Assembly (NCBI GenBank): GCA_024639145.1
Contig: JAHEIZ010000011.1
Location: forward strand, 1 to 58,452
From: Actinomycetes bacterium
GTDB taxonomy: Bacteria > Actinomycetota > Actinomycetes > S36-B12
Length of the DNA stretch: 58,452 nucleotides
Direction: 5' to 3'
Part shown: one piece after another, positions 1-8,707 of the stretch
How positions within the stretch are numbered: position 1 is the stretch's first letter
Layout of the letters: each line of letters opens with the position of its first letter
Notes under the pieces: generated by a model
What the model was told of the DNA's origin: nothing
What the model saw: only the letters and a program-made list of their open reading frames with translations
Databases searched by the model: none
Position numbers and translations under genes: made by a program

Positions 1-515
1 GCGACCTCCTCGACAGTTCCGATGACAGGCCCGAGGTCGACGACATCACCCACGCCGAACTGATCCTCGACGATGAGGAAGATTCCCGAGAGGTAGTCCT
101 TGACCATTGTCTGGGCGCCGAAGCCCAGTGCGACACCGACGACACCTGCGCTCGCGAGAAGCGGTGCCACGTTGACGCCGAGGGCTTCCAACGCCATCAG
201 GGCTGCCACGGTCCAGACGATCAAGGAGACCGAACTCGTGAGAAGTGTTCCGATCGCGGCGGCTCGCTGCTCGGTGCGCTGGTTCAGCAGCATCTCGGAG
301 AGCTCCGCGGTGCGGGTGTACTTGCGGGTCTGCTCGAGTCGTTCGATTCGAGCGCGCTCGGACGTGCGCTTGACGATCTTATGAATCACTCGCACGAGTA
401 CGACCTGAACCACCAGGGCGACCACGATGATGAGAATGACCTGAAGGGGAGTGCCCAGTACCCACTCGACCGGCCCGTCGTACCAGTTCGGCTTGGTTGC
501 CGCGGCAATCATCAT
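1..515 (-). CDS. MscS-family mechanosensitive ion channel, N-terminal part (cut by window edge)
   Basis: Small-conductance mechanosensitive channel of the inner membrane, which releases osmolytes on osmotic downshock. The 171 codons seen here hold a transmembrane helix near residues 22-44, a charged helix, a second membrane helix near 88-110, and then the Gly/Ala-rich pore helix at about 117-136 (motif VGVALGFGAQ) followed by the start of the beta domain (FLIVEDQFGVGDVV). This order is diagnostic of the MscS fold. The start ATG overlaps the stop of the upstream prolyl oligopeptidase gene by four bases (ATGA), so the two genes are translationally coupled. The C-terminal part lies outside the window. 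Function is clear at family level; the gating stimulus is inferred. Confidence 0.9.
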   Translation of the reverse strand, partial: MMIAAATKPNWYDGPVEWVLGTPLQVILIIVVALVVQVVLVRVIHKIVKRTSERARIERLEQTRKYTRTAELSEMLLNQRTEQRAAAIGTLLTSSVSLIVWTVAALMALEALGVNVAPLLASAGVVGVALGFGAQTMVKDYLSGIFLIVEDQFGVGDVVDLGPVIGTVEEV

Positions 516-2581
516 GAGGTCCACTTCCGGAAGAACGCCAGGGTGTCGGCGGTCTCCTCGATCGACTTGTCCATGGAGCGAGCGCCGTGGCCCACGTTTC
601 CCTCGGCGCGAATGAGGATAGGGCGGGTGCCCGACGTGGCGTGCTGCACTGCCGCGCACAGCTTGCGTCCGTGCATCGGATCGGTACGCGTGTCATTGTC
701 GAACACCGCGAACATCGTGGCCGGGTAGTCAGTGCCCTCGTGCACGTTGTGATACGGCGAGTAGTCGATGAGCCAGCCGAACTGCTCGGGGATCTCGGGG
801 TCGCCGTACTCGACTGTCCAGGTCGGTCCTAGCTCGGAGGTGGTGTAGCGGATCATGTCGAGCAGGGGAGCCACGCAGACCACCGCGTTGTACAGATCAG
901 GTCGCTGGGTCATTGCCGCACCGACGAGCAGTCCGCCATTGGAGCCGCCATAGATACCGAGCTTCGACGAATCGGTGTAGCCCTCGGCAATGAGGAATTC
1001 GGCTGCGGCATGGAAATCGTCGAAGACATTCTGCTTCGAGCCGAGCATGCCGGCCCGATGCCAGTCCTCGCCCTCCTCTCCGCCGCCGCGAAGGTTGGCT
1101 ACCGCCCACACTCCGCCGGACTCGACCCACGCAAGGATCGCCGCGGAATAGCCAGGTGTCAGCGGAATGCCGAAGCCGCCGTAGCCGTAGAGGATTGTCG
1201 AACGAGGCTTATCGGGATTCTCGGTGGGCGCGATGACGAACATGCGCACGACTGTGCCGTCCTTGGAGATGTACTCGACCTGGCGCGAGAACACCTTCGG
1301 CACCTCAACGGCGCCGGGGGGTGAGGCATGCAGCGCAACCTCACGCGTGCGCGCGTCGAAGGTGTAGACGTGTGGCACTGTCGTGTGGTCGGTGTAGACA
1401 AACCAGCACACAGGGCCGCCATCGAGATGTTGGACGGGGCCACCGATCGTGCCGGCACCGGGCAACTGGACGCCTTCGATGAACGTCCCGTCTTTCGCCG
1501 CATGAAGGCTCATCTCGCTGACGCCATGCCGGGTGCGCACGACGAGAACCACGTCATGATCGAGTTCAGGGCCATCGAGAAGTGCGTAACCATCGAGCAC
1601 CGCGTCAGGATCTTCAGCGATGAGGTCTGTCCAGGTGAAGGGATCCTCATGCGAAGCAACAGCGAGGCGTGTGTACGGGGCATTGAGATCGGTGCTCACG
1701 TAGATGCGCCCATCGCGCTCGAAGGAAAGCGAGGTCTGTGCATCGACATCGCCTTGGATGAGGGTGAAGGACGGATGCGCAGGATCGCAGGCATCGAGAT
1801 CGGAGATCCAAAGATCATTGCGAGGCTCGGTGCCCTCGGATGCCGAGACTTGCAGCCACCGACCGTCGCGGCTGACCTCGACGCCGTAGTAGTTCGTCAT
1901 TGTCATGCCGGCGCCGAACACCAGGACGTCAGACTCGGCAGGCGTGCCGACGACGTGCAAGTAGACGCGACGGTGGAAGTTCTGCTCGGACTCAGGCAGG
2001 AGTTCGGGTGCGATGCGACGCACGTAATAGAAGGCGAAGCCGCCGATCAGCCAGGCGATCGGGGAGTAGCGGCATCGATCGATCGGGCCCTCGATCGCTT
2101 CACCTGTCGCGACGTCCATCACATAGAGAAGTGACTCCTCATTGCCCCCGACTGACAGCTGGTAGGCCAGGCGGTCGCCTTCTTTCGACGGCTGCCAGGA
2201 ATCGAGGGTCGTGGCCCCGGTCGGGTCGATGGCGATCGGGTCGATGAGCGTGCGCTCAGTGCCATCTGCCTCGATGACGTAGAGCACCGAGAACTGCTGG
2301 CCGGGCTCGCGGCGGGTCAGGAAGTAGCGGTCACCGCGCCAGTACGGCGGGGACACGGTGCCGGCACCGAGAAGTTCGCCGACTCGGGTCGCGAAACCCT
2401 CGCGTGAATCCCAGTCGGCCTGCTCGGCAGCGAGCAGCTCTGACTGAGCCGCCGCCCAGGCCTGCGTCCGCGAATCGGAGGCATCCTCGAGCCAGCGATA
2501 GGGATCGGGCACGTCAGTTCCGTGCAGGACATCGACGAGGGGCAGCCGCTCGGCGGCGGGATATACGGGGCGATCGGGCAT
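512..2581 (-). CDS. Prolyl oligopeptidase family serine peptidase (S9A)
   Basis: Cytosolic serine peptidase predicted to cleave short peptides after proline. The 689 residues fit the family: an N-terminal start region (DPYRWLED) and beta-propeller, then a C-terminal alpha/beta hydrolase. The nucleophile motif GGSNGG places Ser547, with Asp630 (FDNDTR, with the substrate-binding Arg two residues on) and His665 (VGHGAR) completing the triad. Their spacing resembles porcine prolyl oligopeptidase. There is no signal peptide. The ATG at 2581 lies 6 bases after a TAGGCT -10 element (2593-2588 on this strand), so the mRNA is probably leaderless. It is the first gene of a pair with the MscS gene and diverges from malQ. 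Confidence 0.92.
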   Translation of the reverse strand: MPDRPVYPAAERLPLVDVLHGTDVPDPYRWLEDASDSRTQAWAAAQSELLAAEQADWDSREGFATRVGELLGAGTVSPPYWRGDRYFLTRREPGQQFSVLYVIEADGTERTLIDPIAIDPTGATTLDSWQPSKEGDRLAYQLSVGGNEESLLYVMDVATGEAIEGPIDRCRYSPIAWLIGGFAFYYVRRIAPELLPESEQNFHRRVYLHVVGTPAESDVLVFGAGMTMTNYYGVEVSRDGRWLQVSASEGTEPRNDLWISDLDACDPAHPSFTLIQGDVDAQTSLSFERDGRIYVSTDLNAPYTRLAVASHEDPFTWTDLIAEDPDAVLDGYALLDGPELDHDVVLVVRTRHGVSEMSLHAAKDGTFIEGVQLPGAGTIGGPVQHLDGGPVCWFVYTDHTTVPHVYTFDARTREVALHASPPGAVEVPKVFSRQVEYISKDGTVVRMFVIAPTENPDKPRSTILYGYGGFGIPLTPGYSAAILAWVESGGVWAVANLRGGGEEGEDWHRAGMLGSKQNVFDDFHAAAEFLIAEGYTDSSKLGIYGGSNGGLLVGAAMTQRPDLYNAVVCVAPLLDMIRYTTSELGPTWTVEYGDPEIPEQFGWLIDYSPYHNVHEGTDYPATMFAVFDNDTRTDPMHGRKLCAAVQHATSGTRPILIRAEGNVGHGARSMDKSIEETADTLAFFRKWTS

Positions 2582-2587
2582 GGACTG

Positions 2588-2651
2588 AGCCTACGTGGGG
2601 GATCAGGCTCGGGGGCAGCCCTTGGCGCGCACGAATGACAGCGCTTACAGT
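2588..2651. promoter_or_regulatory. Divergent leaderless promoters for the oligopeptidase and malQ
   Basis: On the minus strand, TAGGCT (2593-2588) is followed by 6 bases and the ATG at 2581. On the plus strand, TACAGT (2646-2651) is followed by 6 bases and a GTG at 2658. No Shine-Dalgarno sequence precedes either start. Both fit the -10 to start geometry repeated through this window. Confidence 0.6.
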
Positions 2652-2657
2652 GTGGCC

Positions 2658-4793
2658 GTGGATCCCAACCTCGAATCCCTTGCGACCGCATACGGAGTGG
2701 CGACCTCCTATGTCGATCAAGGCGGTGTGCACGTCGATGTGAGTGAAGACACCGTGCTCGCGGTGCTCGCCGCGCTCGGGACCGATCTTCGCCACGTGGA
2801 CGATCGCCCGGCTGCCATCTCGGCTGCCGCGCAAGACATGCGACTTCGTGACTGGCGCCGAATGCTGCCGCCGGTAGTCGTGACCACGCAGGGCATCGAG
2901 AGTTCCGTGTGGGTGCACGTGCGTGATGGTGCCCCGGCGAGTGCTTATGTCGTCACTGAAACGGGCCAGCGCATTGATCTCGCGCAGATCGATAACTGGA
3001 ACTCACCGACCGAAGTCGACGGACACCTGATCGGCGAGGCCTCCTTCGCAATCCCTGCTGACCTTCCGCTCGGCTGGCACGCGCTCCATGCCGAGAGTGA
3101 TGACACGGCGTGGGAGTCCACGCTGGTCATGACCCCGGCACGCCTTGATCCCGAAGCCATTGCCGGAGATCGCCAGTGGGGATTCATGGCGCAGGTGTAT
3201 GCGACTCGCTCTCGCGAATCGTGGGGCATTGGCGATCTCCATGATCTTGCGACTCTCGCCACATGGAGCGGCCGAGATCTCGGTGCCGGATTCGTGCTGA
3301 TCAACCCACTCCATGCGGCGACTCCCGTCTCGCCGATCGAGAACTCTCCCTACTTGCCTGTCACGCGCCGGTTCACGAACCCGATCTACCTGCATGTCGA
3401 GGACATTCCCGAGTTCGAGAACTTGAAGAAGAAGCAGCGCAAGCAACTGGAGGAAAGCGCAGCTTCGTTGCGCGCGATGAACCTCACGTCAGATCTGCTC
3501 GATCGTGATGCGGTGTGGGAGGTCAAGAGACAGGCATTCAGCGAGATCTTCGACCTCGGGTTATCGAAGCAGCGCCGCGCGGAGTTCGACGAGTACTGCG
3601 CTGAGCAAGGCGTCAGTCTCCGCGATTTCGCGACGTGGTGCGCAATGTGCGAGGTTCTCGGAAGTGACCCGGCTGCCTGGTCTGCTGACTTCTCACGTCC
3701 CGATTCCGCCGCGGTCGTGGCCTTCCGCGAGCAGAACGCGGATGCGGTGCGATTCCAGATGTGGATGCAATGGCAGATGGATCAACAGCTCGCCGCCACT
3801 CAGAAGGCGGCGCGAGATGCGGGAATGGCCATCGGCGTCATGGCCGATCTGGCTGTTGGAGTTCATCCCTCCGGCGCCGACTCATGGTCACTCCAGGACG
3901 TTCTCGCACGCGGAGTCTCCGTCGGCGCCCCGCCGGACATGTACAACCAGATGGGTCAGGACTGGTCGCAACCACCGTGGCGACCCGATGCGCTGGCCGA
4001 GGCCGGATATCGGCCGTATCGCGACCTGCTGCGCACGATCCTTCGTCATGCGGGCGGCCTGCGCATCGATCACATGCTCGGCCTCTTTCGGCTGTGGTGG
4101 GTTCCGGCGGGCATGGGGGCGCGCCATGGCACCTTCGTGCGCTTCGACCATGACGCGATGATCGGCATCTTGTGCCTCGAGGCGCAGCGAGCGGGCGCGA
4201 TCGTCGTCGGCGAGGATCTCGGCACTGTCGAGCCGTGGGTCCGTGACGTTCTCTCCGCTCGCGGCATCCTCGGCACGGTCATCTCCTGGTTCGAACGCAC
4301 CGACGGCGCGATCACCCCGTTCGACAGGTGGCGCACCGACATCCTCGCCAGCGTGACCGTGCACGATCTGCCGCCGACCGCGGGCTTCCTGCGCGATGAG
4401 CACGTGCGCATTCGCGAGAGCCTTGGCTTGCTCACGACTGATCCCTCAGCGGAGTACGCCAATGCTCGTCGAGAGCGCCAGGAGTGGGCCGCACTGCTGC
4501 GCGAGGCCGGCTTCCTGGCTCCCGATGTCGACATCGAGACCGATGCCGGACTCGATGCCCTGGCGATCGCCCTGCATCGGGCCGTGGGCTCCACGAAAGC
4601 GCGTCTCGTGGGGGTGGGTCTTCCTGATGTCGTGGGTGATCGGCGCGCCCAGAACCAGCCGGGCTCGTATCTCGAATACCCGAACTGGCGGGTTCCCATG
4701 ACCGATTCCGCCGGGCAGCCCGTCCTCCTCGAAGACATCATCGCGGGCCCGGAGCCGCTCGGCCCTATGGTCGACGCAGTGCGGCGGCACTAG
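2658..4793 (+). CDS. malQ: 4-alpha-glucanotransferase (amylomaltase)
   Basis: GH77 enzyme that transfers alpha-1,4-glucan segments between maltodextrins in cytosolic glycogen and maltose metabolism. The catalytic core shows the GH77 landmarks: LRIDHMLGLFRLWW with the nucleophilic Asp, VVGEDLGTV with the acid/base Glu, and VTVHDLPPTAGF with the third acidic residue. The N-terminal extension of about 160 residues before GFMAQVYATRS is typical of the longer actinobacterial MalQ form. I take GTG 2658 as the start (711 aa): it follows a TACAGT -10 by 6 bases, and the 21 codons upstream of it would lie inside and before the promoter. No other glycogen genes are nearby. Confidence 0.93.
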   Translation: MDPNLESLATAYGVATSYVDQGGVHVDVSEDTVLAVLAALGTDLRHVDDRPAAISAAAQDMRLRDWRRMLPPVVVTTQGIESSVWVHVRDGAPASAYVVTETGQRIDLAQIDNWNSPTEVDGHLIGEASFAIPADLPLGWHALHAESDDTAWESTLVMTPARLDPEAIAGDRQWGFMAQVYATRSRESWGIGDLHDLATLATWSGRDLGAGFVLINPLHAATPVSPIENSPYLPVTRRFTNPIYLHVEDIPEFENLKKKQRKQLEESAASLRAMNLTSDLLDRDAVWEVKRQAFSEIFDLGLSKQRRAEFDEYCAEQGVSLRDFATWCAMCEVLGSDPAAWSADFSRPDSAAVVAFREQNADAVRFQMWMQWQMDQQLAATQKAARDAGMAIGVMADLAVGVHPSGADSWSLQDVLARGVSVGAPPDMYNQMGQDWSQPPWRPDALAEAGYRPYRDLLRTILRHAGGLRIDHMLGLFRLWWVPAGMGARHGTFVRFDHDAMIGILCLEAQRAGAIVVGEDLGTVEPWVRDVLSARGILGTVISWFERTDGAITPFDRWRTDILASVTVHDLPPTAGFLRDEHVRIRESLGLLTTDPSAEYANARRERQEWAALLREAGFLAPDVDIETDAGLDALAIALHRAVGSTKARLVGVGLPDVVGDRRAQNQPGSYLEYPNWRVPMTDSAGQPVLLEDIIAGPEPLGPMVDAVRRH

Positions 4794-4798
4794 CCCTC

Positions 4799-4804
4799 TA
4801 GGAT
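4799..4804 (+). promoter_or_regulatory. -10 element of a leaderless promoter
   Basis: TAGGAT, 6 bases before the GTG at 4811; no ribosome binding site precedes that start. Confidence 0.5.
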
Positions 4805-4810
4805 TGCGGC

Positions 4811-5062
4811 GTGAACGCAGGACAAGCACTCGCACTCTTCATCGGTATCCCGGTCGGCTTCGCCGTGCTCGTGGTCATCGCCGTCTCGGCGTCCAGCTGG
4901 ATGCGCGGTGATCGGCATTCCGGCCTGCCAGGCGAGCCCACGGCCGAAGGGCCCGTCTTCATCGCCAGCTCCGGTTCCGCGCCCGATCCGTCGATCATTC
5001 CGCGTGAGCTCGGCGTCGGTTCGTACTCAGTTGCCGGAGGTGGCGCACATGGAAGCTTCTGA
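4811..5062 (+). CDS. Small single-span membrane protein, function unknown
   Basis: An 83-residue protein that I do not recognise. It has one hydrophobic segment at about residues 6-28 (LALFIGIPVGFAVLVVIAVS), then a basic stretch (WMRGDRH), then a Gly/Pro/Ser-rich tail. This suggests an N-terminal membrane anchor with the tail in the cytoplasm by the positive-inside rule. It follows malQ by 17 bases but has its own leaderless promoter, and its last 14 bases overlap the DUF5130 gene in another frame. Coupled translation suggests the two proteins work together, with this one possibly anchoring the soluble DUF5130 protein. That link is inference. Confidence 0.7.
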   Translation: MNAGQALALFIGIPVGFAVLVVIAVSASSWMRGDRHSGLPGEPTAEGPVFIASSGSAPDPSIIPRELGVGSYSVAGGGAHGSF

Positions 5063-5435
5063 CCTGACCCCCAAGCAGCGAGTGGCGATCACCGATGCGC
5101 TCGAGCTTGCCCGTGAGATCTCCGGCCGATGCTTCGCTGCCTACGTCGGCCCGCTCGAGCAGGGTCGCGATTCGGCCATCGCCAAGCACGCCATGATTCC
5201 CGGTGCGGAGACCGCCGTGCTGATCGCCGTTGACCCGATCGCGCGCACCATTGACATCGTCACCGGTACCCAGGCGGCTATCGACATTGACGACCGCTCG
5301 TGCGAACTCGCGATCTTGGCGATGCGCTCGAACTTTGCCGCCGATGATCTCGTCGGTGGCATTCGCTCCGGAGCGATGCTCCTGGCGGAGCATGCGCGCG
5401 CTCCACGCGTTCTGCACCTCAACGAGCCGGCCTAG
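5049..5435 (+). CDS. DUF5130 family protein (TPM-like)
   Basis: A 128-residue soluble protein matching the actinobacterial DUF5130 family, whose fold resembles TPM-type phosphatase domains. Seen here: LTPKQRVAITDALELA at the N-terminus, a central VLIAVDPIARTIDIVTG strand-turn-strand, and AILAMRSNFAADDLVGGIRSGAMLLAEHAR near the end. The start ATG at 5049 has a GGAGG eight bases upstream and overlaps the preceding small membrane protein gene by 14 bases. From memory, M. tuberculosis has the same gene (Rv2468c) beside pepN and the Rv2466c reductase, as here. Biochemical role unknown. Confidence 0.75.
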   Translation: MEASDLTPKQRVAITDALELAREISGRCFAAYVGPLEQGRDSAIAKHAMIPGAETAVLIAVDPIARTIDIVTGTQAAIDIDDRSCELAILAMRSNFAADDLVGGIRSGAMLLAEHARAPRVLHLNEPA

Positions 5436-5453
5436 CCGAGGCTCGCCTTCGGC
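5435..5453. terminator. Possible weak bidirectional hairpin between convergent genes
   Basis: GCCGAGGC and GCC-T-TCGGC can pair with one bulged T and a two-base loop. It lies exactly between the convergent stops of the DUF5130 gene and the reductase gene. No T-run follows on either strand, so this is tentative. Confidence 0.3.
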
Positions 5454-6071
5454 CTACTCGAAGGAGGGGCCTGCGGTTCGCGTGCGCTTGATCTCGTAGA
5501 AGCCGGGAGTTCCGGCGACGAGAAGCGTGCCATCCCACAGTCGGCCTGCGGCATCACCGCGCGGCGTGGGGGTGACAACCGGGCCGAAGAAGGCGATCTG
5601 CTTCCCATCGGCACCCGGCACGGCGATCACCGGGGTTCCGACATCCTCGCCGACAAGCGAGATGCCCTCAGCGTGACTGGCGCGCAGGTCATCATCGACC
5701 GCATCGGAGTGAGCGAACTCGGCGAGCGCAGCGGGCAGGCCGACCTCGGCAAGCGACTCGGCGATTACTGCATCGAAGTTCTCGTTGTTTCCGGGGTGAA
5801 TGCGGGTGCCCATGGCCGTGTAGAGCGGCAGGATGACGTCATCGCCGTGCGCATTGCGTGCTGCGATGATCACTCGCACCGGCCCCCAGGCCTTCTTCAT
5901 GAGGTCGACGTACTTCTCCGGAAGATCACGCCCGTCATTGAGCACGGCAAGTGACATCACGTGCCAGCGCACCGAGACCTCGCGCACCTGCTCGACCTCG
6001 AGCATCCAGCGTGAGGTCATCCAGGCCCACGGGCAGGCGGGGTCGAACCAGAAATCAGCGGTGATGCTCAC
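5454..6071 (-). CDS. DsbA-like thioredoxin-fold reductase, Rv2466c (mycothiol-dependent nitroreductase) family
   Basis: Thioredoxin-fold oxidoreductase of 205 residues. In mycobacteria the homologue Rv2466c uses mycothiol to reduce disulfides and nitro prodrugs. Shared landmarks are DFWFDPACPWAW, HVMSLAVLN, WGPVRV, LYTAMGTRIH, the cis-Pro region GEDVGTPVIAV and the C-terminal IKRTRT. The active site here is CPWA: only the first Cys is kept, where as I recall Rv2466c has CPWC. This implies a monothiol mechanism, probably through a mixed disulfide with mycothiol. The GTG start at 6071 is preceded by GAGGAG at 6-base spacing. It diverges from pepN, an arrangement also found in mycobacteria. Confidence 0.85.
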   Translation of the reverse strand: MSITADFWFDPACPWAWMTSRWMLEVEQVREVSVRWHVMSLAVLNDGRDLPEKYVDLMKKAWGPVRVIIAARNAHGDDVILPLYTAMGTRIHPGNNENFDAVIAESLAEVGLPAALAEFAHSDAVDDDLRASHAEGISLVGEDVGTPVIAVPGADGKQIAFFGPVVTPTPRGDAAGRLWDGTLLVAGTPGFYEIKRTRTAGPSFE

Positions 6072-6107
6072 GCGGGCTCCTCGGGTGGCTCCAGTGCGCG
6101 GGACGCA

Positions 6108-6130
6108 TAGGGTTGTCTCATCCTAAGGAG
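6108..6130 (+). promoter_or_regulatory. -10 element and ribosome binding site of pepN
   Basis: TAGGGT (6108-6113) is a good -10. AAGGAGG (6124-6130) is a strong Shine-Dalgarno eight bases before the GTG at 6139. pepN thus has a short leader, unlike most genes here. Confidence 0.5.
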
Positions 6131-6138
6131 GTCATCGC

Positions 6139-8697
6139 GTGAGCGACAACGAGAACATCAACCGGGCCGAGGCTGCCGACCGATCGGCACTTCTGCACTC
6201 GAATTCCTATGAGGTTCTCCTTGACCTGACGCAGCCCGGTGACACCTTCGTGTCGACCACGACGGCGACCTTCGACTGCCGCACGCCGGGGGAGTCGAGC
6301 TGGATCGATCTCATCGCTCCGACGGTGCGCTCCGTGGTGCTCAATGGCGTAGAACTCTCCGTCGCTGATGTCGTGTCCGGCGCGCGGATCACGCTGCCGA
6401 GCCTTCAGGCTTCGAACACTGTCGTGATCACTGCTGACTGCGCGTACATGAACACCGGCGAGGGTCTTCATCGCTTCGTCGATCCGGTCGACGACGAGAC
6501 CTACCTGTACACGCAATTCGAGTCCGCCGACGCCCGTCGCATGTATGCCTGCTTCGAGCAGCCCGACCTCAAGGCCACGTTCCAGCTCAGCGTCATCGCA
6601 CCTGATCACTGGAAGGTGATCAGCAATGCGGTGACGCCTGCGCCATCGGCGCTCGGCGATGCAAAGGCCCGCTGGGACTTTCCGGCCAGCCTGCGCATGT
6701 CGACGTACATCACTGCACTCGTGGCAGGTCCTTACTACGAGGTGCGGGATTCGTATACGGGTGCCTTCGGCACCTACCCCCTCGGTGTCTTCTGCCGCAC
6801 GTCGCTCGCGGAGTTCCTCGACCCTGACGACATCTTCCTGATCACCAAGCAGGGTTTCGAGTTCTTCGAGAAGCAGTTCGGCGTGGCCTACCCCTTCGTG
6901 AAGTACGACCAGCTCTTCGTGCCGGAGTTCAACGCAGGTGCCATGGAGAACGCGGGCTGCGTCACCTTCCTCGAGGATCTCGTCTTCCGTTCCCGTGTGA
7001 CCGATTCCGCCTACGAGCAGCGTGCGAACACGATCCTGCACGAGCTTGCTCACATGTGGTTCGGCGATCTCGTCACCATGACCTGGTGGGATGACCTCTG
7101 GCTCAATGAGTCATTCGCCGAGTGGGCTGCGCACTACGCGAACGTGCATGCCACGCGCTTCACTGATGCCTGGACTTCCTTCTCCAACCAGCGCAAGGCC
7201 TGGGCCTACCGCCAGGATCAGCTGCCCTCGACTCATCCGATTGCCGCTGACATGACCGACCTCGATGCGGTGCGCGTGAACTTCGACGGCATCACGTATG
7301 CCAAGGGTGCCTCGGCGCTTCGCCAGCTCGTGGCCTGGGTGGGAGAGCCTGAGTTCCTTGCCGGAATTCACGAGTACTTCACCAAGCACGCCTGGGGCAA
7401 CACCCAACTTGATGACCTGCTCGTCGAGCTGGAGAAGAGCTCCGGTCGCGATCTCTCGGGCTGGACCACCGAGTGGCTGCGCACCAGTGGCGTGAACCTG
7501 ATGCGCCCGCTCGTGGCCGTTGACGCAGATGGCAAGTACGCCTCTGTGGTGATCGAGCAGGAGCCGCCGAGCAGCCCGGCTGGCATCGCGCCGACCTTGC
7601 GCTCGCACCGCATGGCCATCGGCCTCTACGACGTTGTCGACGGTGTGCTCACTCGTCGCGATCGGCTGGAGCTTGATGTTGTCGGTGCTCGCACCGATGT
7701 CACGTCCCTCGTCGGTGTGAAGCAACCTGATCTTCTCCTGCTCAACGACGATGACCTGACCTTCACCAAGTTCCGTCTTGACGAGCGCAGCTGGAAGACC
7801 GCTGTTGCGCATCTCGGTGACATCGACTCGTCACTTGCACGTGCCCTCATCTGGGGCGCGGCGTGGGACATGACTCGCGACGCCGAGGTCAGCACCGGCG
7901 ACTTCCTTGATCTCGTCATCTCGGGCATCGAGAAGGAATCCGATGTCGGAGTGGTGCAGGGAGTGCTGCGCCAGCTCAAGGCGGCCATCGATCAGTTCTC
8001 CGCGCCGGCGAACCGTGCTGGTTACGTGCAGCGCATCGCGGCGGCACTCCTCGAATTCGCTCGGCGCGCCGAGCCGGGCAGCGATCATCAGCTGGCCTTT
8101 ACTCGCTCCTTCATCAGCTCCGCCGGCACGACCGATGAGCTGGCAATCCTCGAGGGCCTGCTCGAGGGCTCCGTCGTGTGGCCCGGGCTTGCTGTCGATA
8201 CCGACCTGCGCTGGTCGCTGATCCAGCGACTCGTCTGCGTCGGCCGGTTCGGCGATGCCGAGATCGATGCCGAGCTCGTGCGTGATGACACCGCCACGGG
8301 CCGCCGTCAGGCTGCGGTCGCACGCGCCGCGCGCCCGACCGCGGCGGCGAAGGCCGAGGCCTGGGCCGACATCACTGAGCGCACTGATCTTCCGAACGCG
8401 ATCCTCGAGGCCACGATCGGCGGCTTCATGCATCCCGATCAGATCGAGCTGCTCACGCCGTATCGCGATCGCTATTTCGCGATCCTGGGCGAACTGTGGA
8501 AGTCGCGCACTAATGAGACAGCCACCAATGTCACGGTCGGGCTCTACCCGTTCCTTCTCGTCGACGACACGACCATCGCGCTCACTGATGCCGCGACCGC
8601 GGGTGATCTCGGTGCAACTCCGAAGCGACTGCTTGCCGAAGGGCGCGATGGGGTCGAGCGTGCCGCGCGTGCGCGTGCACGCGATGCACGCGGCTGA
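6139..8697 (+). CDS. pepN: Aminopeptidase N (M1 family zinc metallopeptidase)
   Basis: Removes N-terminal amino acids from peptides in the cytosol, completing degradation downstream of proteases such as Clp. The 852 residues carry the M1 signatures: the GAMEN exopeptidase motif near residue 267 and the zinc motif HELAHMWFGD near 301, with the third ligand Glu in NESFAEW about 20 residues later. The C-terminal helical ERAP1-like domain is present to the expected length. The GTG at 6139 has a strong AAGGAGG. Placement next to the Rv2466c-like gene and DUF5130 is conserved with mycobacteria. Confidence 0.95.
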   Translation: MSDNENINRAEAADRSALLHSNSYEVLLDLTQPGDTFVSTTTATFDCRTPGESSWIDLIAPTVRSVVLNGVELSVADVVSGARITLPSLQASNTVVITADCAYMNTGEGLHRFVDPVDDETYLYTQFESADARRMYACFEQPDLKATFQLSVIAPDHWKVISNAVTPAPSALGDAKARWDFPASLRMSTYITALVAGPYYEVRDSYTGAFGTYPLGVFCRTSLAEFLDPDDIFLITKQGFEFFEKQFGVAYPFVKYDQLFVPEFNAGAMENAGCVTFLEDLVFRSRVTDSAYEQRANTILHELAHMWFGDLVTMTWWDDLWLNESFAEWAAHYANVHATRFTDAWTSFSNQRKAWAYRQDQLPSTHPIAADMTDLDAVRVNFDGITYAKGASALRQLVAWVGEPEFLAGIHEYFTKHAWGNTQLDDLLVELEKSSGRDLSGWTTEWLRTSGVNLMRPLVAVDADGKYASVVIEQEPPSSPAGIAPTLRSHRMAIGLYDVVDGVLTRRDRLELDVVGARTDVTSLVGVKQPDLLLLNDDDLTFTKFRLDERSWKTAVAHLGDIDSSLARALIWGAAWDMTRDAEVSTGDFLDLVISGIEKESDVGVVQGVLRQLKAAIDQFSAPANRAGYVQRIAAALLEFARRAEPGSDHQLAFTRSFISSAGTTDELAILEGLLEGSVVWPGLAVDTDLRWSLIQRLVCVGRFGDAEIDAELVRDDTATGRRQAAVARAARPTAAAKAEAWADITERTDLPNAILEATIGGFMHPDQIELLTPYRDRYFAILGELWKSRTNETATNVTVGLYPFLLVDDTTIALTDAATAGDLGATPKRLLAEGRDGVERAARARARDARG

Positions 8698-8707
8698 TCG
8701 GTGAACC

